In this document: positions 53,897-62,713 of the stretch, piece after piece | How positions within the stretch are numbered: the stretch's first letter is position 1 | Layout: each line of letters begins with the position of its first letter | From: JADJLQ01 sp038251405 | Lineage (GTDB): Bacteria; Bacteroidota; Bacteroidia; Chitinophagales; Saprospiraceae | Direction of reading: 5' to 3' | Length of the DNA: 64,000 nucleotides | Assembly (NCBI GenBank): GCA_038251405.1 | Contig: JBBSBH010000004.1 | Span: forward strand, 124,001 to 188,000 | The notes under the pieces: model-generated | Told to the model about the DNA's origin: nothing | Database searches by the model: none | Seen by the model: the letters and a program-made list of their open reading frames with translations, nothing else | Position numbers and translations under genes: made by a program

Positions 53897-55616
53897 TAGT
53901 TACCACACAATTCTCCAGCACCAGCATATCCATATCCGTCCTCAAATAACAATTAAGCGCTTCCTCTGGCGTATTCACGATGGGCTCATTTTCATTAAAA
54001 GAGGTATTTAGTAAAATAGGGACTCCCGTTTTTTGCCTAAACCGTTCTATCAATGCATAATATCGAGGGCTTATAATTTTATCCACTGTTTGCAATCTAC
54101 CTGTGCCATCGACATGTGTCACTGCAGGAATCCATGCTCTTTTCTCTTTTCTAATGGGGAATACTTTTTCCATGAAAGGAACCTCATCTGTCTTTTCAAA
54201 ATATTCACCAGTGTATTCTTTTAATATGGAAGGAGCAAATGGCCTGAAAGATTCTCTGCGTTTTATTTTTGAATTCAGTAATTCTTTTGCCTGATTGTTT
54301 CGTGGATCGGCCAGGATGGATCTTGCGCCCAGCGCGCGGGGTCCAAACTCAGCTCTTCCCTGAAACCAGCCCACTACTCCAGGTTTTAATAATTCATCGG
54401 TGACTATATCATACAGCTCCTGGTCCGCATATTTTTTATAGGTAATACCTTTTGCATTTAATAAAGTCTCTATTTCATCATTTGAAAAGCGCGCCCCGGT
54501 ATATGCTGAGTAAACAGGCGCTACCCTCTTATTCCCCAATATATGGTGATAGGCATACATGGCAGATCCCATGGATATACCGGCATCATGACCTGCCGAA
54601 GGTATATATACATTTTTAAATCCTGAAGCATCGGCAAGTTTTCCATTGGCAACTGAATTTTGAGCTACTCCACCTGCAATACAAAGATTATCTAAACCCG
54701 TTTTCTTTTTTAGATGCGACGCCATATGAAATATTAATTCCTCCGTCACTCTTTGAACAGAGGCGGCCAGGTCTTTATGGTATTGGGTTAATGCCTCTTC
54801 TTTTTTCCTGGCTGGTCCAAATGCTGAAATAAATCTATTACTATATAAATTTCCAATAATAGGTACATTATTTTCATAGTGAAACCCAGCTTCCGTAGGG
54901 TGAACAAAATAAGACTGATCCCAGGTAAATAATCCGTTGGGCAAGAAGGTCAATAATTTCTTTACTTTATCTACATATTGCGGATTGCCATAGGGTGCGA
55001 GTCCCATTATTTTATATTCATCACCATAATGAGGGAAGCCAAGGTATTGGGTAAAAGCAGTATAAAATAATCCACAGGAAACCGGAAAATCAACGCTATC
55101 AAATACCTCGATTTTATTCTCTTGCCCTTTTGCAATCATGGTAGTTGTAAAATCACCAGAGCCATCGATGCTCATTATTGCAGCCTGGTCAAAAGGTGAT
55201 GCATAAAAGGCAGAAGCCAGATGACACCTATGGTGCTCCAATAACATGAGTCTTTTCTTAGCAGTCAGCGCATCAATACTTCCATCAATATCTGCTAAAG
55301 CATTTTTTATATCGAATACTACCGACTGATTTTTTATTCTTTCCGAAATATTCAATAATAATTTTGGCTTTTGGAGCAGGAGTAAAAACTTCTTAAAAAA
55401 TTTCGCTTTTGGGTCCCGGCCAATAGTGATATAATCGATGTCCGACATTTTAAGTCCTTCTTCCCGAAGACAAAACTTGATAGCTTCCACTGGAAATCCA
55501 GCCCAATGTTTTATCCGGGTAAAGCGCTCCTCTTCGGTGGCTACTATTAGTTTACCATCCTTTAGGAGAGCCGCTGATGAATCTGCGTGGAATGCGTTTA
55601 GGCCTAGAATGTACAT
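53889..55616 (-). CDS. NodU/CmcH-type carbamoyltransferase
   Basis: A 575-residue enzyme that moves a carbamoyl group from carbamoyl phosphate to a sugar hydroxyl through ATP-dependent carbamoyl-AMP. The N-terminal ASKHA-like domain starts MYILGLNAFHADSSAALLKD, with LLEHHRCHLASAFYASPF and SIDGSGDFTTTM as nucleotide/metal motifs. The C-terminal part carries GPRALGARSILADPR, RESFRPFAPSIL and LLNTSFNENEPIV, as in the family. Such enzymes decorate capsules, Nod factors and antibiotics; here it likely modifies the polysaccharide. It is the last Bacteroidetes gene before the junction. Confidence 0.92.
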   Translation of the reverse strand: MYILGLNAFHADSSAALLKDGKLIVATEEERFTRIKHWAGFPVEAIKFCLREEGLKMSDIDYITIGRDPKAKFFKKFLLLLQKPKLLLNISERIKNQSVVFDIKNALADIDGSIDALTAKKRLMLLEHHRCHLASAFYASPFDQAAIMSIDGSGDFTTTMIAKGQENKIEVFDSVDFPVSCGLFYTAFTQYLGFPHYGDEYKIMGLAPYGNPQYVDKVKKLLTFLPNGLFTWDQSYFVHPTEAGFHYENNVPIIGNLYSNRFISAFGPARKKEEALTQYHKDLAASVQRVTEELIFHMASHLKKKTGLDNLCIAGGVAQNSVANGKLADASGFKNVYIPSAGHDAGISMGSAMYAYHHILGNKRVAPVYSAYTGARFSNDEIETLLNAKGITYKKYADQELYDIVTDELLKPGVVGWFQGRAEFGPRALGARSILADPRNNQAKELLNSKIKRRESFRPFAPSILKEYTGEYFEKTDEVPFMEKVFPIRKEKRAWIPAVTHVDGTGRLQTVDKIISPRYYALIERFRQKTGVPILLNTSFNENEPIVNTPEEALNCYLRTDMDMLVLENCVVTRR

Positions 55617-55621
55617 TATTT

Positions 55622-55710
55622 TAAGGGGTGATGAGTGAGGAGATTAGAAGTGAGGGGTCAGGAGTGAGGGGGAAGGGGGAAGGAGTGAGGAGTGAGGAGT
55701 GAGGAGTAAG
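55622..55710 (+). repeat. purine-rich repeat array, second copy, near chimera junction
   Basis: GAGTGAGGAG-type words, including a run of five GGAGTGA units near the end, of the same family and orientation as the array at 53292-53364. Immediately after it the base composition and codon style change from Bacteroidetes-like to cyanobacteria-like. Low-complexity GGAGTGAGG words are also common in cyanobacteria, so it is a likely place for a false join. Confidence 0.8.
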
Positions 55711-55890
55711 AGCAGCAACAGGAGTACTTCGATTGCTGCTGCATCATGACTCAAGCCATCGCCAAAGACGCTTTCCTGGTCAATAAAAGGTAGATGTTAT
55801 TGCTCGTGTTATCTCTCATTGGGAAGATTTAAAGCCAAGTAGCGTAAATTTTTGTGAAAAAACGTTTGTGTATCTTGCTACAATAGGCAC
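55711..55890. other. junction region between two genomes
   Basis: From here GC content rises and the sequence is unlike anything before. No gene seen in 55711-55890. A TACAAT box at 55879-55884 may be the -10 of the following small transcript. I cannot fix the breakpoint more closely than the end of the repeat array to about 55800. Confidence 0.6.
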
Positions 55891-56013
55891 GAAACGAGGG
55901 AATACTAAAAATTAGTAACCCGCTGTACGTTTGGGAACGCGCAGCTAGTTTTCTCTGATTCAAGAGAGCAACGTATTCAATTGCTTGACCAGCCTTTGTG
56001 CTGGTCTTTTTTT
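55891..56013 (+). ncRNA. candidate small RNA (unnamed)
   Basis: About 120 bases from just after TACAAT (55879-55884) to a strong terminator whose stem GACCAGC/GCTGGTC spans 55987-56006 with seven T after it. No ORF with a plausible start is contained, so it may be a small non-coding RNA or the leader of the next gene. It does not match the cyanobacterial Yfr1 core motif that I know. Start is inferred from the box only. Confidence 0.35.
55987..56013 (+). terminator. Rho-independent terminator
   Basis: GACCAGC (55987-55993) and GCTGGTC (56000-56006) pair perfectly over 7 bp with loop CTTTGT, followed by TTTTTTT. It ends the candidate small RNA upstream of the GT4 gene. Confidence 0.85.
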
Positions 56014-56096
56014 ATGGCACAATGCGATTCTTAGCGATCGCTCCAGTAGTCTATAGTTGCACCAGAGCAAATCGTGACCCCTATGGCAAAGCGACT

Positions 56097-57245
56097 GTGG
56101 CATTGAAGTACGCACTGGTGCATGAATGGCTCACGCCACAAGCGACGGGTGGTTCCGAACTGGTTGTGCAGGAAATTCTTAAGCACGTCGAGGCTGATGT
56201 CTATGCGCTGATTGATTTTGAATCAACGAATCCTGAGAGCTACCTGTTTAAGCGCACGATCGGCACGACGTTTTTGCAGCGTTTTCCACTCGCTCGTAGC
56301 GGTGTCCAAAAGTACTTACCGTTGCTGCCGCTGGCGATCGAGCAGCTTGACCTCCGAGGCTACGATGTGATCCTGTCGTCCTCTCATGCGGTTGCAAAGG
56401 GCGTTCTCACCGGATCGAATCAATTGCACGTGTGCTATTGTCACGCACCCATGCGCTACGTGTGGGACATGACCTTTGACTATCTGCACAACAGTACGGC
56501 TGGGCGAGGCGTGCAGGGTCTACTCACACGCTACTTGCTGCACCGCTTACGCCAGTGGGATGTGCTGTCAGCCAACCGAGTCGATTATTTCATTGCCAAC
56601 TCAAAGCATACGGCGCGGCGGATCTGGCGCTGCTATCGTCGTCCGGCAGAGGTGATCTATCCACCCGTTGACACCAATCGGTTTCGCTTTCAGCCACAGA
56701 AGCAGGATTTTTACCTAACCGTTTCGCGCCTGGTGAGCTACAAAAAAATCTCCCTGATTGTCAAAGCCTTTAACCAGTTGGGCTATCCGCTGATTGTGAT
56801 TGGTGGGGGTCCAGAACTCAAGCAAATCCAGCAGCTTGCCCGCCCCAATGTGCAAGTCCTGGGCTGGCAACCAGATGCGGTGGTTGAACAATATATGGCG
56901 CAGGCAAAAGCGTTTGTGTATGCTGCCTTTGAGGATTTCGGCATTGCTCCCGTAGAGGCACAGGCATGTGGCACACCCGTCATTGCCTATGGGCTAGGGG
57001 GAACTTTGGAGACGGTACGTGATGTCATTCAAACTGGTGAGACGGGCACAGGCTTGCTGTTTTATGAGCAGACTGAAACCGCGATCGTCGATGCCGTGAA
57101 AACGTTTGAACGGTATCAATCAGCACTAAATCCAGACGCGGTGCGATCGCACGCTCTCTCGTTTAGCCCCAGCGTTTTTCAAGACCGCTATCAAGCTTTC
57201 CTGGAGCGCTGCCACAGAGAATTCCAGGAACGTCTCTCACTCTAA
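56097..57245 (+). CDS. GT4-family glycosyltransferase (cyanobacterial)
   Basis: About 382 residues from GTG 56097 (ALKYALVHEWLTPQATGGSE), matching the usual start of cyanobacterial homologues; the longer frame from 55998 would begin near the terminator and is unlikely. The linker is AEVIYPPVDTNRFRF, and the donor domain has FYLTVSRLVSYKKI. The E-x7-E motif is EDFGIAPVEAQACGTPVIAY. Codon use and HIP1 sites mark it as cyanobacterial. It precedes a sugar-phosphate transferase, fitting an exopolysaccharide locus of that organism. Confidence 0.88.
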   Translation: MALKYALVHEWLTPQATGGSELVVQEILKHVEADVYALIDFESTNPESYLFKRTIGTTFLQRFPLARSGVQKYLPLLPLAIEQLDLRGYDVILSSSHAVAKGVLTGSNQLHVCYCHAPMRYVWDMTFDYLHNSTAGRGVQGLLTRYLLHRLRQWDVLSANRVDYFIANSKHTARRIWRCYRRPAEVIYPPVDTNRFRFQPQKQDFYLTVSRLVSYKKISLIVKAFNQLGYPLIVIGGGPELKQIQQLARPNVQVLGWQPDAVVEQYMAQAKAFVYAAFEDFGIAPVEAQACGTPVIAYGLGGTLETVRDVIQTGETGTGLLFYEQTETAIVDAVKTFERYQSALNPDAVRSHALSFSPSVFQDRYQAFLERCHREFQERLSL

Positions 57246-57470
57246 AGTGAACGTCAGCAGGCAGCAGCAAAAAACGAAACGCCTGTGGGATAAGCTTTTG
57301 CCGCTTTGTTAGCGGTTAATGGCTGCTGCCTTGTCGCATCCGGTTCAAAGGGACTCATGTTGCGATCGCCCCAGTTTTTCGACTGAATTGGCACCAAAAA
57401 CTGTGTAGATAGGATGAGTGGCTTTATGATAATGACTGTGTGGTGTGGTGTGGATGTGTGAAGGAGTAAA

Positions 57471-58175
57471 ATGACTGCCGAAAGCCAATTAATCTCTGGC
57501 AAAACGATTCGTGCATTCTTCAAGCGTGGTTTCATACCGCTTTTTGATGATGCCTTGAACGGAGTGTTTGCCAAACGGTTGTTTGATGTTGCATTTTCCC
57601 TGACGATTCTGATTGTTTTTGCCCCGGTTTACCTCCTGCTTATTGTCTTGATTGCGCTTAGCTCTCGTGGTCCCGTCTTCTATATCCAGGAGCGCGTTGG
57701 TAGGAACTATAAACCCTTTGGCTGTATCAAATTCAGAACGATGGTGCGAAATGCGGATGAAGTGCTGATGGAAATGATGGAAACCTCGCCCGGCTTGCGT
57801 CGAGAATTCCAAAGCAATTTTAAGCTGCGACGCGATCCGCGCATTACGCGCATTGGTCGCTTTTTGCGGATCACCAGCTTGGATGAGTTTCCGCAGTTCA
57901 TCAACGTGCTGAAGGGCGATATGAGTGTGGTGGGACCGCGCCCAGTGGTAACGGAAGAGTTGGAACGATACGGCAACGCCTCCGATCGAGTCTTCAGCAT
58001 TCGTCCGGGCATCACAGGGCTGTGGCAAGTCTCTGGACGGAATGATGTTCCTTATCCCAGGCGCGTTCAGATCGACGTTTACTATGTCAATTTCCGCAGC
58101 TTTTTAATGGACTTGTGGATTGTTTCTAAGACGATCGGCGTGATTGTTTTTCCAAAAGATAACGGAGCATACTGA
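57471..58175 (+). CDS. sugar-phosphate transferase (WbaP/HepD-like PGT)
   Basis: A 234-residue monotopic phosphoglycosyl transferase that loads the first sugar-1-phosphate on undecaprenyl phosphate. The membrane helix KRLFDVAFSLTILIVFAPVY is followed by GPVFYIQERVGRNYKPFG, CIKFRTMV and the catalytic Asp-Glu dyad D138-E139 in RITSLDEFPQFINV. The C-terminus includes VVGPRPV and PGITGLWQVSGRND. A ribosome site AAGGAG lies about nine bases upstream of ATG. It follows the GT4 gene by 225 bases. Confidence 0.93.
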   Translation: MTAESQLISGKTIRAFFKRGFIPLFDDALNGVFAKRLFDVAFSLTILIVFAPVYLLLIVLIALSSRGPVFYIQERVGRNYKPFGCIKFRTMVRNADEVLMEMMETSPGLRREFQSNFKLRRDPRITRIGRFLRITSLDEFPQFINVLKGDMSVVGPRPVVTEELERYGNASDRVFSIRPGITGLWQVSGRNDVPYPRRVQIDVYYVNFRSFLMDLWIVSKTIGVIVFPKDNGAY

Positions 58176-58323
58176 CAGCAGAGAGTTTGGAGCCATTCCT
58201 CACGCTGTGGGTTAGCGAGTTGGTTGCAGGTCTACGTTCGCACTGACCACTTGACCAACCTGACGGTACGGCTGCCAAACCTGGAGCAAAGGCGATCGCA
58301 GAGATCATTATGAGCGCTGTTTA

Positions 58324-60984
58324 ATGCCGTTTCCAGTCACCTTCAAATCGATCGCGCTTTTGCTGACTCCCAAACGGCTAGCCATTCTGGAGGCTATTCT
58401 AATTGGTTTGGTCGCGGCGCTGGCAGCGGTGCTGTTGAAGCAAAGCATCCAATGGGTGGGTGGTTGGCGACTCAAAGAAGCGCTCACACTCCCTGTTTGG
58501 CTGCTCATACCTACTTTGGGTCTGGGGGGTGGGCTTTTAGTGGGGCTGCTGGTTGAGCGTACTGCACCAGAGGCATTCGGGAGCGGTGTGCCTCAGGTGA
58601 AGGCGGCGTTGGCATACGTACCGATCGCACTCAACCTGCGGGTCGCAGTGGTCAAGTTAGTCAGTACAACACTCGCCCTGGGTTCTGGGTTTGCGCTGGG
58701 GCGTGAAGGTCCAACCGTTCAGATTGGGGCAGCGTTGGCAGCTCAGTTGAGCCGCTGGTTGCCTGCTTCACCAGAGCATCAGCGTCAGCTCATTGCAGCG
58801 GGGGCGGCGGCAGGGTTGGCTGCCAGCTTCGATGCGCCGATCGCTGGCGTGATGTTTGTGATCGAGGAGCTACTCCAGGATTTTTCTCATCTGACCCTGG
58901 GCACCGCGATTCTGGCATCGTTTATTGGTGGTGTGACCGCGCGCGTTTTGGCAGGACCAAATCTCCATTTAGGAGTCAACCCCTTAGACTATCACGCCAG
59001 CTTTTCGCTACTAGAAATTCCCTTTTTTCTGGTTCTGGGCGTGCTGACAGGTGTGATGTCCACGGTGTTCAATCACGGCATTCTTTACAGCATTCGCTGG
59101 AGCCGTCGGACGCTGCGCATGAGTCCGATGTGGCGGATTGGGCTGGCAGGTTTGGTTTCTGGCGCAGTGATCGCCCTTCTACCGGTGCCTTTTCGCGATA
59201 GCTACACGCTGGAAGTGTTTCTCACCAGCGGTCAGGCAGATTGGCGCATGGCAGTTTTTGCCTTTGTGGTGCAGTTTGGTTTGACCATGATTGCCTGTGG
59301 CGTAGAAGTACCGGGAGGACTATTTGTTCCCAGTATGATTTTAGGCGCATCATTGGGGCATCTGGTGGGCTTAGCGCACAGTGCTGTGCTCGGCGGTGAA
59401 CCTGTGCTCTATGCGCTGACAGGGATGGGAGCCTTCCTGGGAGCATCCGCTAGAGTGCCCATTACCGCGATCGTCATCGTGTTTGAAATCACGACGAACT
59501 TTGATCTGGTGCTGCCGTTGATGATTAGCGCCGTGACGGCATATCTTGTCGCAGAGCGCCTGTTCCCAGGCTCGATCTACACCCACCTGCTGGCGTTGAA
59601 AGGAATTCATATTGAGCCAGCCGTGGTGCAGGATGGTCTTTGGGCACGGCTGACTGCGGCGGATGTGATGCAGCAAAAGGTCGAAACCCTAAGCAGCCAG
59701 ATGACCTTAGATGAAGTCATACAGGCGTTTGCGCGATCGCACCATCGCGGCTTTCCAGTGGTCGACGACAGCCGACTGGTAGGCATTGTCACGCTGACCG
59801 ATCTCGACAAAGTGGCACAACGGCAGCTACCGGGCACGGCTGTGTTGAAAGACGTTATGACCCCGCAGCCCATTACCGTTAGCCCGCCTGATACGCTGAG
59901 TCATGTCCTTTACCTCCTGTCCCGCTACAAGCTGTCTCGCCTGCCAGTGACCGATCATCGCAAGCTAGTGGGGATCATTACCCGCAGCGACATTTTACGG
60001 GTTGAGTCGGATCAGCTACGCGGTTCCGATCGCCTGGGATCACGAGCAGAGCCATCGTACGTGGTGTATCAAACGCGAGCGCCCGCTACAGGACGAGGAC
60101 GGCTGCTCTTACCATTGAGCAACCCCCAAACGGCAAACCGGATGCTCAAGCTTGCCTTTGCGATCGCTCAAGAGCGCCACTACGAAGTCGAATGCTTGCA
60201 GGTGATCCTCGTACCGCGTCACAGTTCGCCAGCAGAAGTGGCTGTGAATACGACCTTGAGCCGCCGTCTGTTGCAACAGGCAGTCAGGCAAGGCAAGGCC
60301 AGAGGCATCCTGGTACACACGCAGATTCGAGCGGCACAAAGCATCGAGAAGGCGATTTTAGAGACGATTGCCGATCGCCACATCGATCTGCTGCTCATGG
60401 GTTGGAAGGGCAAAACCTCTACTCCGGGTCGCATCTTTGGGGATGTGGTCGATACCATGATTCGGCAGGCAAGCTGTGATGTGGTGCTGGTCAAGCTTGT
60501 TGAAGGCTTCGGTGCTTCTCCTTCAAACGCCGCTGATCCAACCGCAGCATCGCCTAGCGCCGACGGAACGCACGTGGTGGGCTTAAACCGTTGGCTGGTG
60601 CCGATCGCTGGTGGACCCAATTCGCAACATGCGCTCAAGCTACTGCCCGCCCTCGTAACGCTCAGCCAAAAGCCTGAGATTCGCTTATGTCAAGTCTTTC
60701 CACACTCTGAGGCAGCCTTCAACCAGGACTTGCTAGAGGAAGATGCAAGTTTTCTCAGGCAGCAACTTCAAACCAGCGTGATGACGCTTCCTGTCTGTGC
60801 AAGCTCGGTTTCAGAGGCTGTTGTTGATATGGCGCAGAAAGACCAGTGTGATGTCATTGTGGTGGGTGCCAGTCGAGAAGGATTGCTCCAGCAGGCAATT
60901 CAAGGCAATATCCCTGAAACCATTGCTCGCGATTGTGACTGTACGGTGATTTTAGTTAGAAAGGCGATCGTCAATGACGCTTAG
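58324..60984 (+). CDS. ClC chloride channel/antiporter with CBS and UspA domains
   Basis: An 886-residue fusion. The first 420 residues are a ClC channel/exchanger: GSGVPQVKAAL, GREGPTVQIGAALAAQLS and GGLFVPSMILGASLG are the three selectivity-filter signatures. A pair of CBS domains (about 445-565) has TADVMQQKV and DVMTPQPITV starts. Two UspA-type modules follow (about 595-725 and 745-880), with LLLMGWKGKTSTPGRIFGDV and VIVVGASREGLLQQAI, the nucleotide-binding G-x2-G type loops. Such fusions occur in cyanobacteria and may tie anion transport to adenine-nucleotide sensing; that is inference. Confidence 0.93.
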   Translation: MPFPVTFKSIALLLTPKRLAILEAILIGLVAALAAVLLKQSIQWVGGWRLKEALTLPVWLLIPTLGLGGGLLVGLLVERTAPEAFGSGVPQVKAALAYVPIALNLRVAVVKLVSTTLALGSGFALGREGPTVQIGAALAAQLSRWLPASPEHQRQLIAAGAAAGLAASFDAPIAGVMFVIEELLQDFSHLTLGTAILASFIGGVTARVLAGPNLHLGVNPLDYHASFSLLEIPFFLVLGVLTGVMSTVFNHGILYSIRWSRRTLRMSPMWRIGLAGLVSGAVIALLPVPFRDSYTLEVFLTSGQADWRMAVFAFVVQFGLTMIACGVEVPGGLFVPSMILGASLGHLVGLAHSAVLGGEPVLYALTGMGAFLGASARVPITAIVIVFEITTNFDLVLPLMISAVTAYLVAERLFPGSIYTHLLALKGIHIEPAVVQDGLWARLTAADVMQQKVETLSSQMTLDEVIQAFARSHHRGFPVVDDSRLVGIVTLTDLDKVAQRQLPGTAVLKDVMTPQPITVSPPDTLSHVLYLLSRYKLSRLPVTDHRKLVGIITRSDILRVESDQLRGSDRLGSRAEPSYVVYQTRAPATGRGRLLLPLSNPQTANRMLKLAFAIAQERHYEVECLQVILVPRHSSPAEVAVNTTLSRRLLQQAVRQGKARGILVHTQIRAAQSIEKAILETIADRHIDLLLMGWKGKTSTPGRIFGDVVDTMIRQASCDVVLVKLVEGFGASPSNAADPTAASPSADGTHVVGLNRWLVPIAGGPNSQHALKLLPALVTLSQKPEIRLCQVFPHSEAAFNQDLLEEDASFLRQQLQTSVMTLPVCASSVSEAVVDMAQKDQCDVIVVGASREGLLQQAIQGNIPETIARDCDCTVILVRKAIVNDA

Positions 60985-61005
60985 AAGACAACATATCTAC
61001 AAGCT

Positions 61006-61368
61006 CTACATCCAAAGAGCTTTGATGCCTTTTGTATGCGTAGGCTCCGCTACCACTTGACTGGACATAGCGCTACTGAAGCTGCTAGCGGCGGCTGTGC
61101 GATCGCCTGACCACGTTACTCTGGTCGCCTCATCAGAGCCTAAGGCACCTACCTGATCTGATATGGCGGCGAGCGTCTTTTGCTGCCACACCATGATATC
61201 TTCAAAATTTTCCCACGCTGGAGAAAACGGTGGAGTCGCTAATGCGCAAGCATTCCAGGCACCCTGGACGGCTACATTTAACTGCTGACAATTGCCCCCA
61301 CGCCGTCCTTCCGGCTCATAGTATCGACAGTGCCGACATGCGGATATTTGAGAATGTGAGGTTTTCAT
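61006..61368 (-). CDS. conserved cyanobacterial hypothetical protein with Cys motif
   Basis: About 120 residues from ATG 61368 (MKTSHSQISACRHCRYYEPE). Family features are the CRHCRYY pair with GGNCQQLNV and WNACALA, four cysteines that may bind zinc, and PPFSPAWENFEDI. I recall near relatives only in cyanobacteria, without known function. The C-terminal part is low in pattern. It converges with the ClC gene, 21 bases apart. Confidence 0.75.
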   Translation of the reverse strand: MKTSHSQISACRHCRYYEPEGRRGGNCQQLNVAVQGAWNACALATPPFSPAWENFEDIMVWQQKTLAAISDQVGALGSDEATRVTWSGDRTAAASSFSSAMSSQVVAEPTHTKGIKALWM

Positions 61369-61395
61369 ATACAGGTATGTCAAAGGGTTATTCAA

Positions 61396-61858
61396 TTCAT
61401 TCTGAAGTGAATAGTTTGCTCAGATTCAGTCCGCAAAACTCTATGAAGCTGACGCTGTGCCTGTCTGAGCGATTCCATCAGAAAGAAGGCTTTTAGATTG
61501 TCTTCACTTTCATGAAATCAAGAGCAACATGTTTAGCAGTGGACTCGCCTCAAACCCTTTACAAAAGGTCTAACATTGTCTGCGAAAGGACGGGGATCAA
61601 GCTGCTATACACTTCAGCATTTTGGCTAAAGTAGAGGCTTGCTCAGCCAGGTTAAGCTAAAAACTATCTCCGCCATAACCGTATATTTAAGGGACTTAGC
61701 GCCAGGTATAGCCATGTGTAGCCTGTTTTAGCCCGTAATACTACGCACAAGCAATATTCTGAAGGCAGCAAAAAGAAAAACGACTGACTAAGATTTTCTG
61801 GTCTGCGCCTCGTAAATTTTTGGCGGTTAAAGATTGCGATCTTGGTGAGTGCTCACTC
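61396..61858. other. intergenic stretch, no gene recognised
   Basis: About 460 bases between the two leftward cyanobacterial genes. A plus-strand ORF at 61230-61496 overlaps the Cys-motif gene on the other strand and looks like a shadow. No RNA gene seen. Confidence 0.4.
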
Positions 61859-62416
61859 TTACCATTGTTTCGCTGCGCAAAGAGAACACACTGCCCAGCG
61901 CTTCAGCTCACCGGGGGGAGCTGGACACTGGCACTGGGGACAAACGGGCAGATTTTCGGTGCGCGATCGCATCAGTGCACGCCAGTGCTGAAACGCCAGT
62001 AGCGGATCGGTGAGTGCTTCAGGGCGCTGTGTGCCAACCGCTCGAACGGCGTTCGCTATGCGACTGGGGTGTTGCTGCCAGAGTTGAGCCTGTAGTGATG
62101 CGTTCAAGGTCGATCGTGGTGTCTCTTGCCATTGAGCGCTCGAAAACCGAATATCAACTAGAGAGCATGAGAGGAGTACATTGAGCTTTGCCAAAATGCG
62201 TTGACGCTCAAACACCAAATTCTGCGCCCACGCAGCGCTCGACGTGGCGACCCGCAGCACATCATTGTGAATCGAGAGTGGTCGCGTCTGCACTGCCACT
62301 ACAGGACCAACGGCTTCTACCCAAGCCCGGAGCAGTCGTTGGGTGTGCTGCTGGTCATGCGCACGATAGCGATCGCCCAACTGCCCCAAAACGTGATCGA
62401 TAGATTTAAATGACAT
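61859..62416 (-). CDS. DUF721 (DciA-like) protein with C-terminal zinc ribbon
   Basis: A 185-residue protein. The N-terminal DUF721/DciA domain (SFKSIDHVLGQLGDRYRAHD, then LLRAWVEAVGPVVAVQTRPL) resembles the bacterial helicase-loader DciA. The C-terminus carries CPQCQCPAPPGE...CSLC, a zinc ribbon. In bacteria DciA assists DnaB loading; whether this form does so in cyanobacteria is inference. Confidence 0.82.
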   Translation of the reverse strand: MSFKSIDHVLGQLGDRYRAHDQQHTQRLLRAWVEAVGPVVAVQTRPLSIHNDVLRVATSSAAWAQNLVFERQRILAKLNVLLSCSLVDIRFSSAQWQETPRSTLNASLQAQLWQQHPSRIANAVRAVGTQRPEALTDPLLAFQHWRALMRSRTENLPVCPQCQCPAPPGELKRWAVCSLCAAKQW

Positions 62417-62713
62417 AGCGGCAAGAGAAGCATGAAGGGGGTGCAGGAACGCGTAAAAAGGTGTATAACGTTAGCTCAACGTCTGGCTAAAAATGCTAGC
62501 GATCGATAACATCAGACGGCAACCCATCTACCGTCGCATGAGATCGGTTTAGTCTAAAATGTCATGGCTTGGAACGTCACAGCATACATCAGTTATGACG
62601 AAAGGCAACGCTAAGCTCCTTGATTTAACGTCAGCCCCTCGCTTGAGAAATGACTCGCTTGAGAAACTGCTTCACAAACTAATGTTAATCAGCGTCTTGG
62701 TAGGAGGTGCGTA

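Noticed and set aside
53631..54011. 126-aa plus-strand ORF
   Set aside because: Reads through the pyrimidine-rich array (runs of Leu-Leu-Thr-Pro-Tyr) and overlaps two genes on the other strand.
57471..58175. Treating the phosphoglycosyl transferase as the initiator for the Bacteroidetes polysaccharide cluster
   Set aside because: It lies beyond the chimera junction and has cyanobacterial composition and HIP1 sites around it, so it belongs to a different organism.
61230..61496. 88-aa plus-strand ORF
   Set aside because: Overlaps the conserved Cys-motif gene on the other strand and has no recognisable family.
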